Shown here: in pieces, positions 6,031-13,556 of the stretch
Layout: every line of letters begins with the position of its first letter
Position numbering within the stretch: position 1 is the first letter of the stretch
Assembly: GCA_001825665.1 (NCBI GenBank)
Contig: MHXZ01000113.1
Coordinates: 1-33,567 of the forward strand
Origin: Planctomycetes bacterium GWF2_41_51
GTDB taxonomy: Bacteria; Planctomycetota; Phycisphaerae; Sedimentisphaerales; UBA12454
Length of the DNA stretch: 33,567 nt
Direction of reading: 5' to 3'
Translations under genes and position numbers: made by a program
The notes under the pieces: generated by a model
Told to the model about the DNA's origin: nothing
Databases searched by the model: none
The model's input: the letters and a program-made list of their open reading frames with translations, nothing else

Positions 6031-8007
6031 ATGGATAACCCGTCAAGCAAAATCTCGCCATACAAAAGTTTTTTTGCTTTTATTACCGCCCGCTCGGCAG
6101 GCATCATTGTCGCCGCCGCACTTTTCTGCACTTTATCTGCAAAGCTCTATTGGGCTTTCCACATCAACCAACTTCGCAACTGGCCGGATTGGATAATCGC
6201 TGACATTTTCGTTTTCTCTTTCTCCGAAATGTTTATTGCACTTGTCTATTATTTCTGGCACAAAAAAACCGCCGTAAGACTAATGCTCCTTTTCGCCGCT
6301 TCGATTTGCACATGGTCTGTCCTGAACGCCGGCTGGCTCATCGCAACTGGCACACAAGCCCTCCCCGCCGTCATTGCCCCGCTCTTCTATGACCCACTCG
6401 GCAGATTCAGCATCGTCGGCCATCATCTCGCCGAAAGGCCAATCGCCGCTTTCGCACTCCTCGGCCCAAGCGCAGTGGCACTCGCGTTTTTCTTCTACGT
6501 CATCGCAAAACCAGTCGTGCCCCAGATAGAAAAAAAACATATTCGCGCCAGAATGATTTTCTACGCCTCCTTTTTCTTTATAGCCTCGATATTTGCCATC
6601 TTCATCGGAGACAAAAAAACTCCCGCTCTCGCCGAACTCCGCTACAACAGCCAGCTCAAAGCAGTCAAATCATTATTTTATCGAAACCCATCGAGAAGAA
6701 ATATTGCCGAATTTTCAGATTCAAACGAAATGCCATTTGCCGCATTGAAGCCCATTACGCTCGAACACAAAAAATATGCCGGAAAATATAACATCGTACT
6801 CGTCGTGCTCGAAGGAGTTTCTCCGCTGCAAACTAATTTCTGCGATGGCAGCGCCGATGTCCCGTTCCTCAAAAAACTCGCTAAAAATGGCGTCAATTTC
6901 ACCAACTGCCATACCGTCGCGACGCACACCACAAAAGCCCTCTTCGCAATACACACCGGAATCTATCCATCCGTCAGCCAGGACTACATCGAAGCCGCCG
7001 TCGCACCAGCCCCCTGCCGCAGCATCGTAACAACACTGAAAGATTCCGCGAATTACAAAACTGCCTTTTTCCAATCCGCCAAAGGTTCATTCGAAGCTCG
7101 CCCCGGCCTCGTCCACAATCTCGGTTTCGATAAATTTTTCGCACGCGACGACATCACCGATTCAAATACTTACCTTGGCTATCTCGCCGCCGATGAATTC
7201 GCCCTCATCCCTCCAATTGAAGATTGGATTAAGAATTCCGATCAGCCGTTTTTCCTGACCGTACTTTGCTCTGCGACACACGACCCTTATGAAATCCCCG
7301 AACATTACATTGACAATGAAATAAACAACGACAGCAAACCTCTCCAGCGATACAGCCGTTTGCTTGAATATACTGATTCGTTTATAGAAGAACTTTATAA
7401 AAAAATCATTTCACACGTTGACAAAGACGATTTAATTTTTTGCGTCGTCGGCGACCATGGCGAAGCCTTCGGCCAGCACTCGCGCTTCGGCCACGCACGT
7501 ATCCCTTATGAAGAAGCGATGAAAGTTTTTTGGATTATGTCAGGCGACAAAATTAAACGCGGCAAAAAAATAGATTTGCCCGTCAGCAATCTCGATGTAA
7601 CCCCGACGATTCTTTCGATGCTCGGCTTCGACATCTCAGATGCTTCGTTTGACGGCCTAAATATTTTGCAGAAAAAAACAAATGAACGAAAAATTTATTT
7701 TTCAACATGGATGTCCAACGGCCCTGCCGGTTTTGTTACCGATAACCGTAAAATTATTTACGACCCGACAAATCAGCAGATTATTGAATACGATTTATCA
7801 ACAGACCCGCTTGAGCAAAATGGCTTGTTTTTACAGCCGAAAAAATCAGAATCCGCCGCAAAGAATGTCGAATTGATAAACGCCTGGCAGTCCCGCAATT
7901 TCCATATCTTCCATAAAGACGACACGGAAAAATACCAGCGTATTTTCGATAATTGGCTCTGCCAAACCGCCACCCGTGAACCCCGCGCCATCTTCGATAA
8001 ACAATAA
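6031..8007 (+). CDS. Membrane sulfatase-fold enzyme (LTA synthase/phosphoglycerol transferase type)
   Basis: A 658-aa protein with about five N-terminal transmembrane helices (residues 15-200) and a periplasmic alkaline-phosphatase-superfamily domain. The metal-site motifs of the LtaS-like group are visible: NIVLVVLEGVSP with E261, ATHTTKALF with the predicted nucleophile T300/T301, VVGDHGEAFGQH with the Asp-His metal pair, and a later RFGHARIPYEEAM His. Such enzymes transfer phosphoglycerol, phosphoethanolamine or similar groups at the outer face of the membrane, or cleave sulfate esters. A planctomycete would not be expected to have lipoteichoic acid, so the substrate is open. The start is uncertain: ATG 6031 is used; ATG 6010 is possible and longer versions would run into the P-loop gene. 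Confidence 0.8.
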   Translation: MDNPSSKISPYKSFFAFITARSAGIIVAAALFCTLSAKLYWAFHINQLRNWPDWIIADIFVFSFSEMFIALVYYFWHKKTAVRLMLLFAASICTWSVLNAGWLIATGTQALPAVIAPLFYDPLGRFSIVGHHLAERPIAAFALLGPSAVALAFFFYVIAKPVVPQIEKKHIRARMIFYASFFFIASIFAIFIGDKKTPALAELRYNSQLKAVKSLFYRNPSRRNIAEFSDSNEMPFAALKPITLEHKKYAGKYNIVLVVLEGVSPLQTNFCDGSADVPFLKKLAKNGVNFTNCHTVATHTTKALFAIHTGIYPSVSQDYIEAAVAPAPCRSIVTTLKDSANYKTAFFQSAKGSFEARPGLVHNLGFDKFFARDDITDSNTYLGYLAADEFALIPPIEDWIKNSDQPFFLTVLCSATHDPYEIPEHYIDNEINNDSKPLQRYSRLLEYTDSFIEELYKKIISHVDKDDLIFCVVGDHGEAFGQHSRFGHARIPYEEAMKVFWIMSGDKIKRGKKIDLPVSNLDVTPTILSMLGFDISDASFDGLNILQKKTNERKIYFSTWMSNGPAGFVTDNRKIIYDPTNQQIIEYDLSTDPLEQNGLFLQPKKSESAAKNVELINAWQSRNFHIFHKDDTEKYQRIFDNWLCQTATREPRAIFDKQ

Positions 8008-8064
8008 CGACTATAAAAATGCTGCTCTGTCATTGAACATAAGCGATTACTTTTTACACTCCTT

Positions 8065-8649
8065 CTATTTCAAACCAAATGATGTAACCTTAATTTTTAC
8101 TTCATCGGATTTGAATGCGTCGCTTTCTTCTTTTGGCAAAGTCCTGCTTTTACTTAGTGCTATTTCATGGTGAGGCTCGAGTAATTTTATTTCATTTATC
8201 CAGTCGTTCCTGCAATCTATCATTTCACCATTTTTGAAATATTCAAAATTAAGTTTCAAATTGCTTATTGCGTTTTCAGAATCATTTTTCAATATGAAAA
8301 TTATTTTTTCATGGTTCTGCCATTCAGTTGGTACTAATTTTATTCCTGAGATGCTCAATTTTTCTTTAACTGCCGCAAACATTTTATCTTCATCATCTTT
8401 TTCAGGTTCAGTGGATTTAAAACCTGCTGAAAATCCGGCTCGAAATTGTTTACTGATTTCCTCTGCGAATTGCTGTATTGCTTTTGTTTTCTCAGCATCT
8501 GAAGCGCCGTCTTGAATTATGCTGTTGAGTTCCTGATAAGCTCCCCTGATTTCACTTGCCAGTTTAGGTTTCATTGTAGCTCTGAAAACAAACAGCGCCG
8601 CAATAGCAATAATAGTTATTACGATTGGACTATTAATAATTTTCCACAT
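8065..8649 (-). CDS. Membrane-anchored protein of unknown function
   Basis: A 194-aa protein with one N-terminal transmembrane helix (about residues 8-23), a charged helical stretch (EIRGAYQELNSIIQDGASDAE and after) and a C-terminal beta-rich part with extracytoplasmic character. The start at 8649 (MWKIINSPIV) is chosen because aaggag lies 9 nt upstream; an in-frame ATG at 8670 overlaps that site. It is the last gene of a minus-strand series with the three-Cys protein (44 bp gap) and TcmP-like protein. I do not recognise a family; the C-terminal portion could be a small Ig-like or FxLYD-like domain, which is a weak guess. Confidence 0.65.
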   Translation of the reverse strand: MWKIINSPIVITIIAIAALFVFRATMKPKLASEIRGAYQELNSIIQDGASDAEKTKAIQQFAEEISKQFRAGFSAGFKSTEPEKDDEDKMFAAVKEKLSISGIKLVPTEWQNHEKIIFILKNDSENAISNLKLNFEYFKNGEMIDCRNDWINEIKLLEPHHEIALSKSRTLPKEESDAFKSDEVKIKVTSFGLK

Positions 8650-8693
8650 CTTTCGACTCTCCTTAATCATATCTTTTTTAAATTAGTAAAATA

Positions 8694-9416
8694 TTACGCA
8701 CAAAGTGCTTGATTCGGTATTTGATCCCATTCTCTGCCATCGAGTTGACGTCCGTTTTTCTTCTTATTGAACCCGCCCCACTGTTTAAAGAAGAATGGCA
8801 CTTTTTGCTCTAAGCATTGCTCTCTGATATTTCTTACCCAATCTGCTTCCATTGGTCTTGCGCCCGGCCCGGATTCGCCGCCTGTTATCACCCAGTCGAT
8901 ATTAGACAAATCTAATTTGCCTACATCATTAAGCAGAGGCTCTAAAGATAGAAATTTCATATTGGCTTTTGTATTTCTTAAAAGGTCTATCCTGTATTTA
9001 TAGTCTGATGCTTCAACAGTAACACCCGCCCAGATATTTTTTGCCCATGAAAGGCAATCCGATATTTCTGCAAGCCTTTCTGCCCTTTTCGTCAAAACTT
9101 GATAAGTGTGTTGAGGAGTTTTGTTCATAACATCGAAAATTTGCGAGACAAATTCGAATGGCACTTTCTTATGAAAAAGGTCGCTCATCGAATTCACAAA
9201 AATCATTTGCGGCTTCTTCCAGCACAATGGCAGATTGAGTACTTGCGGATGACAGGTAACTTTAAAACCATTTCGATAGTTCGGCTGCCCCATTGCCTGC
9301 AATCGTAACGCCATTCGCTTTGCATAGCAGTTTTTACAACCTGCGCTTATCTCCGTACAACCCGTTACCGGATTCCACGTCGATTCTGTCCATTCTATTC
9401 CCGATTTAACTGCCAT
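8694..9416 (-). CDS. Three-Cys-motif protein, phage Gp37/Gp68 (DUF5131) family
   Basis: A 240-aa protein beginning MAVKSGIEWTESTWNPVTGC, the signature of the phage Gp37/Gp68 family. The Cys cluster is C20-x6-C27-x2-C30, followed by Y-A, which recalls an atypical radical SAM cluster. The body holds family blocks FVNSMSDLFH, QVLTKRAERL, WAGVTVE, FLSLEPLL, DWVITGGESGPGARP and FFFKQWGG. The family is typical of phages and accessory DNA and its reaction is not established. The neighbour upstream is TcmP-like (69-bp gap), and these two families are known to occur side by side. The complete set of motifs suggests an intact gene. Confidence 0.88.
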   Translation of the reverse strand: MAVKSGIEWTESTWNPVTGCTEISAGCKNCYAKRMALRLQAMGQPNYRNGFKVTCHPQVLNLPLCWKKPQMIFVNSMSDLFHKKVPFEFVSQIFDVMNKTPQHTYQVLTKRAERLAEISDCLSWAKNIWAGVTVEASDYKYRIDLLRNTKANMKFLSLEPLLNDVGKLDLSNIDWVITGGESGPGARPMEADWVRNIREQCLEQKVPFFFKQWGGFNKKKNGRQLDGREWDQIPNQALCA

Positions 9417-9485
9417 ATTCTTTCAACAATCGATAGGTTATATTTGCTTGTTATTATAGCGAGGAAATTAGAAAAATAAATAGGA

Positions 9486-10367
9486 TTATAACTTTTTCAA
9501 TAGGTATTCTGCGATTCGGATAGCAATCGCTGAGCCTTTTGGATTTCCTGCTGCAAAGAAAAATTGAAAAAGAAAACTTCCTCGACTGTTATAAAAAGTT
9601 TTATTTACCTCTGCCACACCAGAGAATATAGCTTTAAGTCTGCTTTTATAAAAATCTCCAATACGGCTATAATCGCATACTTTAACTATCTTATCTACAG
9701 ATTGACCAAAAATATCATCTAAAGTTTGAGTTTTATAAAAATGATTGAACCAATCCTTTGTACCAAATGTTCTATTTAGACGATCGTAAAAAACTTTCTT
9801 GGGATCTTGAGCTAATAATCGATTGACGGCCATAAGCGGAAAAAGTATCCAAACATCAATACATCTTGTTTTTGCAACGGCTTCAATCGTTACCCACTCT
9901 ACTTCTGTAGCAAATGGATCAAGAAATAGAACTGCACGAGTATTCTTCCAATCTTCATTATCACAGTATCTTTGTATAAATTCATTTGCATCACTTTGAA
10001 TAATTTCTATCTGTTTGCTTTTTGTCGGATAAGAGTTCCTTAATTTTTCCAATTCTTTTATTTTGGATTCGTCACTTTCTATGAAAATAAATCTATCGAA
10101 TGAGGGTTTTGATTCTAAGGCTAAAGCCGCTGAACCTTTCAAGAATTGTTCGGATTCTTCTTGTTCCAATTCTTCAAAAATGTCTGGATCATTATTTTGA
10201 GATTTTCTTTGTTGCCGGTATCCAGTCCCCGCAAATGCATCTATGTAAACTCTTTTAAAAGGCTGATTTTTTAAGGCGGTATTGTAACTGTCGAGATATT
10301 TCTTTAAAATATCAAGTTTCTTCTCTGTCCAACTTCCGCCAAAAAGTTGTTCTGTAAATTCTACCAT
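9486..10367 (-). CDS. tcmP: Three-Cys-motif partner protein TcmP (methyltransferase fold)
   Basis: A 293-aa protein matching the partner family of the three-Cys protein. It looks like a Rossmann methyltransferase: motif I D43-A-F-A-G-T-G-Y, acidic motif II FIFIESDESK, motif III IIQSDANEF (D126) and a catalytic-like FLDPFATEVEW (D150-P-F). Together these recall SAM-dependent nucleic-acid methylases, though DPF is not the classic DPPY, so activity is unproven. It begins with MVEFTEQLFGGSWTEKKL; the ATG overlaps the stop of the 62-aa gene (ATGGTAG) and has aaaggag about 8 nt upstream, showing translational coupling. It is followed by the three-Cys gene. No nuclease or specificity subunit is nearby. 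Confidence 0.85.
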   Translation of the reverse strand: MVEFTEQLFGGSWTEKKLDILKKYLDSYNTALKNQPFKRVYIDAFAGTGYRQQRKSQNNDPDIFEELEQEESEQFLKGSAALALESKPSFDRFIFIESDESKIKELEKLRNSYPTKSKQIEIIQSDANEFIQRYCDNEDWKNTRAVLFLDPFATEVEWVTIEAVAKTRCIDVWILFPLMAVNRLLAQDPKKVFYDRLNRTFGTKDWFNHFYKTQTLDDIFGQSVDKIVKVCDYSRIGDFYKSRLKAIFSGVAEVNKTFYNSRGSFLFQFFFAAGNPKGSAIAIRIAEYLLKKL

Positions 10368-10549
10368 TCTATATTCTCCTTTGATAATTTTCGATTTTCC
10401 CTAATTTTGGTCAGTTGTGATTCAATTGTAATTTGTGCATTTTGATAATGGACTGTCCGCTGGAAAAATTTCATCGCTGATTGGTCAACTCCGTTTGCCA
10501 GAGCTTTAATAATTCCAAGCGCTTCATGCTCTCTCACATTACTCTCCAT
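10361..10549 (-). CDS. Small helical protein, first gene of the TcmP operon
   Basis: A 62-aa protein (MESNVREHEALGIIKALANG...). The ALGIIKALANGVD stretch recalls a short motif seen at the start of small proteins encoded beside DNA-processing genes (typically ALANGVDPxTGE), but the PxTGE part is missing here. It overlaps the TcmP start by 7 bp. A sigma-70-like promoter lies just upstream (10565-10593). A GTG at codon 5 is an alternative start, with ggag 6 nt before it. It could be a DNA- or partner-binding accessory, or a truncated version of a longer protein. Supported mainly by coupling and operon position. Confidence 0.6.
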   Translation of the reverse strand: MESNVREHEALGIIKALANGVDQSAMKFFQRTVHYQNAQITIESQLTKIRENRKLSKENIEW

Positions 10550-10564
10550 ATAATATAATACATG

Positions 10565-10593
10565 AATATACTCTTGAATATTCTGAAACTCAA
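10565..10593 (-). promoter_or_regulatory. Sigma-70-type promoter of the TcmP operon
   Basis: On the minus strand TTGAGT is separated by 17 bp from TATATT (consensus TTGACA/TATAAT). Transcription would begin some 10-15 nt before the ATG at 10549, giving a very short leader. Confidence 0.5.
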
Positions 10594-10650
10594 TCTATTT
10601 TCTCGACACAATAACGGCCAACAAACTTGCGCTTTTTTTTAGTAAAAATT

Positions 10651-10909
10651 TAGAATTAAGATAATTATGCACCCCTAATATCTATAGAAAAGTGCTTATT
10701 TTCATATACTTTTGTTATGATTTTCTTTCATTTTTTATCAAAATCATTATGTTTTTTTGCAAATTTATCAAAATTCTTTAAATTCGACATAAGTCCAGAT
10801 ATATTAATCAGTTAAGTTCTAAAAAAGCATCATAAGTCCTTTATTTACGTATTCTGGGTTCTGTGTTCTGAGTTCTTGTTTTTTTGCCGTAAGTCTTTAT
10901 TTTACGTTG
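10651..10909 (+). repeat. Left arm of a ~260-bp inverted repeat
   Basis: The block is nearly identical, in reverse complement, to 12714-12973. Long exact stretches are shared, such as attctgggttctgtgttctg and gcaaatttatcaaaat, with scattered single-base differences and a divergent section near 10675-10695. By eye the identity is roughly 90%. The arm contains cataagtcc at 10788 and 10831 and a variant at 10889. It is AT-rich without an open frame and sits immediately upstream of the ASCH-protein gene. Confidence 0.9.
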
Positions 10910-10920
10910 TAATTTTTTGA

Positions 10921-10937
10921 GGAATTTATAAAATTCC
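10921..10937 (+). promoter_or_regulatory. Hairpin between Shine-Dalgarno and start codon of the ASCH gene
   Basis: The stem ggaattt/aaattcc with an ata loop overlaps the end of the gagga site and ends 3 nt before the ATG. When folded it would either hide part of the ribosome-binding site or bring it close to the start codon. Confidence 0.4.
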
Positions 10938-10940
10938 GGT

Positions 10941-11360
10941 ATGAATTCACATCTTGTAATTTTGAAAAAATTTTATCTCGACAAAATACTCGATGGCTCA
11001 AAACCGGTTGAATCGAGGCTTTTAAAAGCCGCTTTCCCCCCTTTTGATTCGATTGCGATTGGCGACAGGTTATTTTTAAAGCAGTCCAGCGGCCCTGTTT
11101 GTGCCATTGCGCAAGTCTCTTCTTTTCAGGAGTTTAGCAATTTAACCCCCCGCAAAATCTCCCAGTTAAAAGCGATTTATAATCACCTTGTTTTAGGAGC
11201 GGATGAATATTGGAAATTAAAATCAGACAGCAAATTTGCCGTTTTCGTCTGGCTGAAAAATGTCAGAAGTATCGACCCTATAATGATTTGCAAAAAGGAC
11301 TGGCGCGCCTGGGTCGTCCTGAATGACAAGGAAAACTACGGCTTATACCCACGGCCTTAA
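10941..11360 (+). CDS. ASCH-domain (PUA-like) protein
   Basis: A 139-aa protein whose N-terminal half is an ASCH domain: HLVILKKFYLDKILDGSKPVESR holds the GxKxxExR signature (G19, K21, E24, R26), followed by IGDRLFLKQSSGPVCAIAQV, the usual beta-barrel core. ASCH domains bind RNA or modified nucleotides and some are ribonucleases or amidohydrolases; the particular role here is unknown. The C-terminus (DWRAWVVLND) completes the barrel. Gagga lies rather far (16 nt) from the ATG, with a small perfect hairpin (ggaattt/aaattcc) between them that would shorten the distance. It converges with the RodA gene, and both sit inside the pair of long inverted repeats. Confidence 0.8.
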   Translation: MNSHLVILKKFYLDKILDGSKPVESRLLKAAFPPFDSIAIGDRLFLKQSSGPVCAIAQVSSFQEFSNLTPRKISQLKAIYNHLVLGADEYWKLKSDSKFAVFVWLKNVRSIDPIMICKKDWRAWVVLNDKENYGLYPRP

Positions 11361-11448
11361 AAAACTATGTTCTTAATTCGCGGCTTAAGCGAAGCTGGCA
11401 CAATGATTTACGGATCGTTCAACGCGCCATTAAAAAATGCCTGTGGTA

Positions 11449-12681
11449 TTATTTCGTTCTGCCGATATTATTGACAAGTCCCACAGCAAAAATATTCACC
11501 AAAAGGCTTGACCCGCCATAACTTATGAACGGCAAAGTAATTCCGGTAATCGGCATCAAACCGATATTCATTCCGATATTTACAAGCACCTGGATAGCGA
11601 AAATAATACTGATTCCCGCAGCAACATAACTCCCGAAAGTATCGGTACTTGCGGCCGATATTTCCATCCCGCATGCAATCAGAAGCGCATACAAACCCAC
11701 CAGCAGCATCGCGCCTGCAAAGCCCCATTGATGACTGATAAAAGCGAAGATAAAATCGTTATGTTTTTCAGGCAGAAATTTCCCATATTTTACAAACGGT
11801 CCGCTCCTGAAACCCTGCCCGCTAAGGCCTCCCGAAGCGATCGCAAGTTTAGATCTGGTAAGATGATAGCCTTCTCCGGCCTCCCATGTTCGAAGCCTTT
11901 CGGCGGACACGCCAAGCAATTTTGCCAGCCATGGTTTTTCGATACTTTTCTGCTTTAGCCAGTTGTCGCTGCCGTCAATTTTGCTTTGCAAAAGCACCGA
12001 ACTGACGCGCATACGCTGGTAATCGTGCATATTAAGCCAAAGAACCGGAAGCCCCAATATTGCGATTGAAATTATTATAACAAGATGCTTAACTCTTGCG
12101 CCGGCAAGGAATAACATCGACAAAAAAACAGGCATCATCAAAAGCACCGTACCCAAATCCGGCTCCAGAAATATTAAAGCCATTGGGAAAATGGTGAGCA
12201 AAAACGGCGGCAAAAGCGAAGATAAATTTCTGTAATTGCTTCTGTAACGCAAGTGCCAGCCAAGAGCTATGATATAAACCAATTTGAAAAATTCAGAAGG
12301 CTGAAACTGAAATAACGAACCGAAAAGAATCCATCGGCGGGAGCCTTTTTTTAAGGGAACGAAAGGCAAATCTATAAAAATATCCAAAATCAAAACAGCC
12401 AAAAGAACGATAATTCCGAAATAAAGCCAGCCGCTTGCGGGGCCTAACTTCTTGTAGCTGAAAGAGTTAAGGAAAATCAAGCCGATGAATCCGGCGGCTG
12501 CGTAAATTGCCTGCTTTTTCCAGATGTCAGTAATTCCGCCAAGGGAGGCGCTGGAATCGTAGGGATTGCCGGATGCGTAAATCATTAAAATGCCGATAGT
12601 TGTGAGGCCTGCCGCGGAGGCTAACATTACCATCCGTGTTAAAAAAAGCTTCCCGCGCAAAAAATCAAACATATCGAACAT
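11449..12681 (-). CDS. rodA: SEDS peptidoglycan glycosyltransferase RodA/FtsW
   Basis: A 410-aa polytopic membrane protein (about ten helices) of the SEDS family that polymerises lipid II glycan chains with a partner class B penicillin-binding protein. Diagnostic blocks: GSRRWI (115-118), FQFQPSEFFKL (124-133), FLEPDLGTVLL with catalytic-type D175, GGLSGQGF, PEKHNDFIFAFISHQWGF, and the C-terminal ITGITLPFISYGGSSLL. These match RodA slightly better than FtsW, but the two cannot be separated firmly without alignment. No PBP2, MreC or MreD gene is adjacent, so it is detached from the usual mre operon. Its 5' region is the right arm of the long inverted repeat. ATG 12681 is used; ATG 12672 is an alternative; neither has a good ribosome-binding site. 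Confidence 0.9.
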   Translation of the reverse strand: MFDMFDFLRGKLFLTRMVMLASAAGLTTIGILMIYASGNPYDSSASLGGITDIWKKQAIYAAAGFIGLIFLNSFSYKKLGPASGWLYFGIIVLLAVLILDIFIDLPFVPLKKGSRRWILFGSLFQFQPSEFFKLVYIIALGWHLRYRSNYRNLSSLLPPFLLTIFPMALIFLEPDLGTVLLMMPVFLSMLFLAGARVKHLVIIISIAILGLPVLWLNMHDYQRMRVSSVLLQSKIDGSDNWLKQKSIEKPWLAKLLGVSAERLRTWEAGEGYHLTRSKLAIASGGLSGQGFRSGPFVKYGKFLPEKHNDFIFAFISHQWGFAGAMLLVGLYALLIACGMEISAASTDTFGSYVAAGISIIFAIQVLVNIGMNIGLMPITGITLPFISYGGSSLLVNIFAVGLVNNIGRTK

Positions 12682-12713
12682 AAAAAAATCATAACAAAAT
12701 TGCAGAAAAGAAA

Positions 12714-12973
12714 AACATAAAATAAAGACTTATGGCAAAAAAACTAGAACTCAGAACACAGAACCCAGAATACATAAATAAAGGACTTATGACGCTTTTC
12801 AAGCACTTAACTAATTAATATATCCGGACTTATGTCGAATTTAAAGGATTTTGATAAATTTGCAAAAAAACATAATGATTTTGATAAAAAATGGAAGAAA
12901 ATCATAACAAAAGTATATGAAAATAAGCCCTTTTATATAGACGTTCGGGGTACATAATTATCTTAATTTTAGA
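12714..12973 (-). repeat. Right arm of a ~260-bp inverted repeat
   Basis: Reverse-complement partner of 10651-10909. It lies immediately upstream of the RodA gene. Three ggacttatg-type motifs are inside it (gacttatg 12727, ggacttatg 12783 and 12826), and a fourth (ggacttat) lies just beyond at 13006. The arms enclose about 1.8 kb with two convergent genes. Confidence 0.9.
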
Positions 12974-13149
12974 ATATTGACCATAATTTCTACTATGTTT
13001 TAACAGGACTTATTTTACCCGTAATCAGTATAAAATTACGCCCCCAAGGGACTCCGTCTTGTACCCCAAGGGGGGTAAGACTTCGCAATTTTTAAAAAAG
13101 TAAATGGGTTTGATTATAAGATGTGAGTTGGTTAGAATCGGTATATTCA

Positions 13150-13169
13150 CCACGAAGAACCACGAAGGA
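13150..13169 (+). repeat. Two tandem copies of a 10-bp unit ccacgaagaa
   Basis: ccacgaagaa is directly followed by ccacgaagga. This short tandem motif is a common intergenic microrepeat in PVC and other environmental bacterial genomes. Confidence 0.7.
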
Positions 13170-13310
13170 AAAATAATATATGAAAAAACGGAATTCAGGT
13201 ATAAGAAAAATGTATTATGCAGAAGTCGGCCAAAATGCGCTTTGTGGAATTTTGTAAGATTTAAAAATAGAAGCGAAGAAGGCGCTGATTTACGCTGTCT
13301 TTTCTTCGAC

Positions 13311-13342
13311 ACGGATTAACACGGATTAACACAGATTAACAC
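13311..13342 (+). repeat. Three tandem copies of a 10-bp unit acggattaac
   Basis: acggattaac, acggattaac, acagattaac, then ac. It is the same class of microrepeat as at 13150 and lies 215 bp before the next gene. Confidence 0.75.
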
Positions 13343-13556
13343 TGCAATTATATTTATATTTTTGTAGAAAAAAGTTTTTAAAAAAAATCTTGATAGAAAA
13401 AAACATAACATTTCAGAAAAAATTAGGGATGATGCACAAGAAAACTTAAAGTTAAAGTTTAAAATGTAAAACCAAAGTGCAATATTTAAAATTGAATTAT
13501 ATCAGTTGAGTTTGAAAAAGAGGAGTTATAATTTTGTGTAGCCACAAAGACACATA

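Larger units (their letters stand above)
12974..13556. other. Gene-poor intergenic stretch with microrepeats
   Basis: About 580 bp without a convincing gene. It holds a quasi-palindrome around 13059-13081 (gtctt...acccc...gggg...aagac), two short tandem microrepeats (13150 and 13311), and AT-rich sequence before the helical-repeat gene. Small open frames here are made of the microrepeats themselves. Confidence 0.6.

Noticed and set aside
10550-10940. Insertion sequence in the left inverted arm
   Set aside because: No transposase frame or target duplication is visible; better described as a long inverted repeat.
13104-13319. 71-aa open frame on the plus strand
   Set aside because: It is built of microrepeats (ccacgaagaa and acggattaac) and has no ribosome-binding site.
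13150-13342. CRISPR-like array
   Set aside because: The repeats are 10 bp long, directly adjacent and without spacers.
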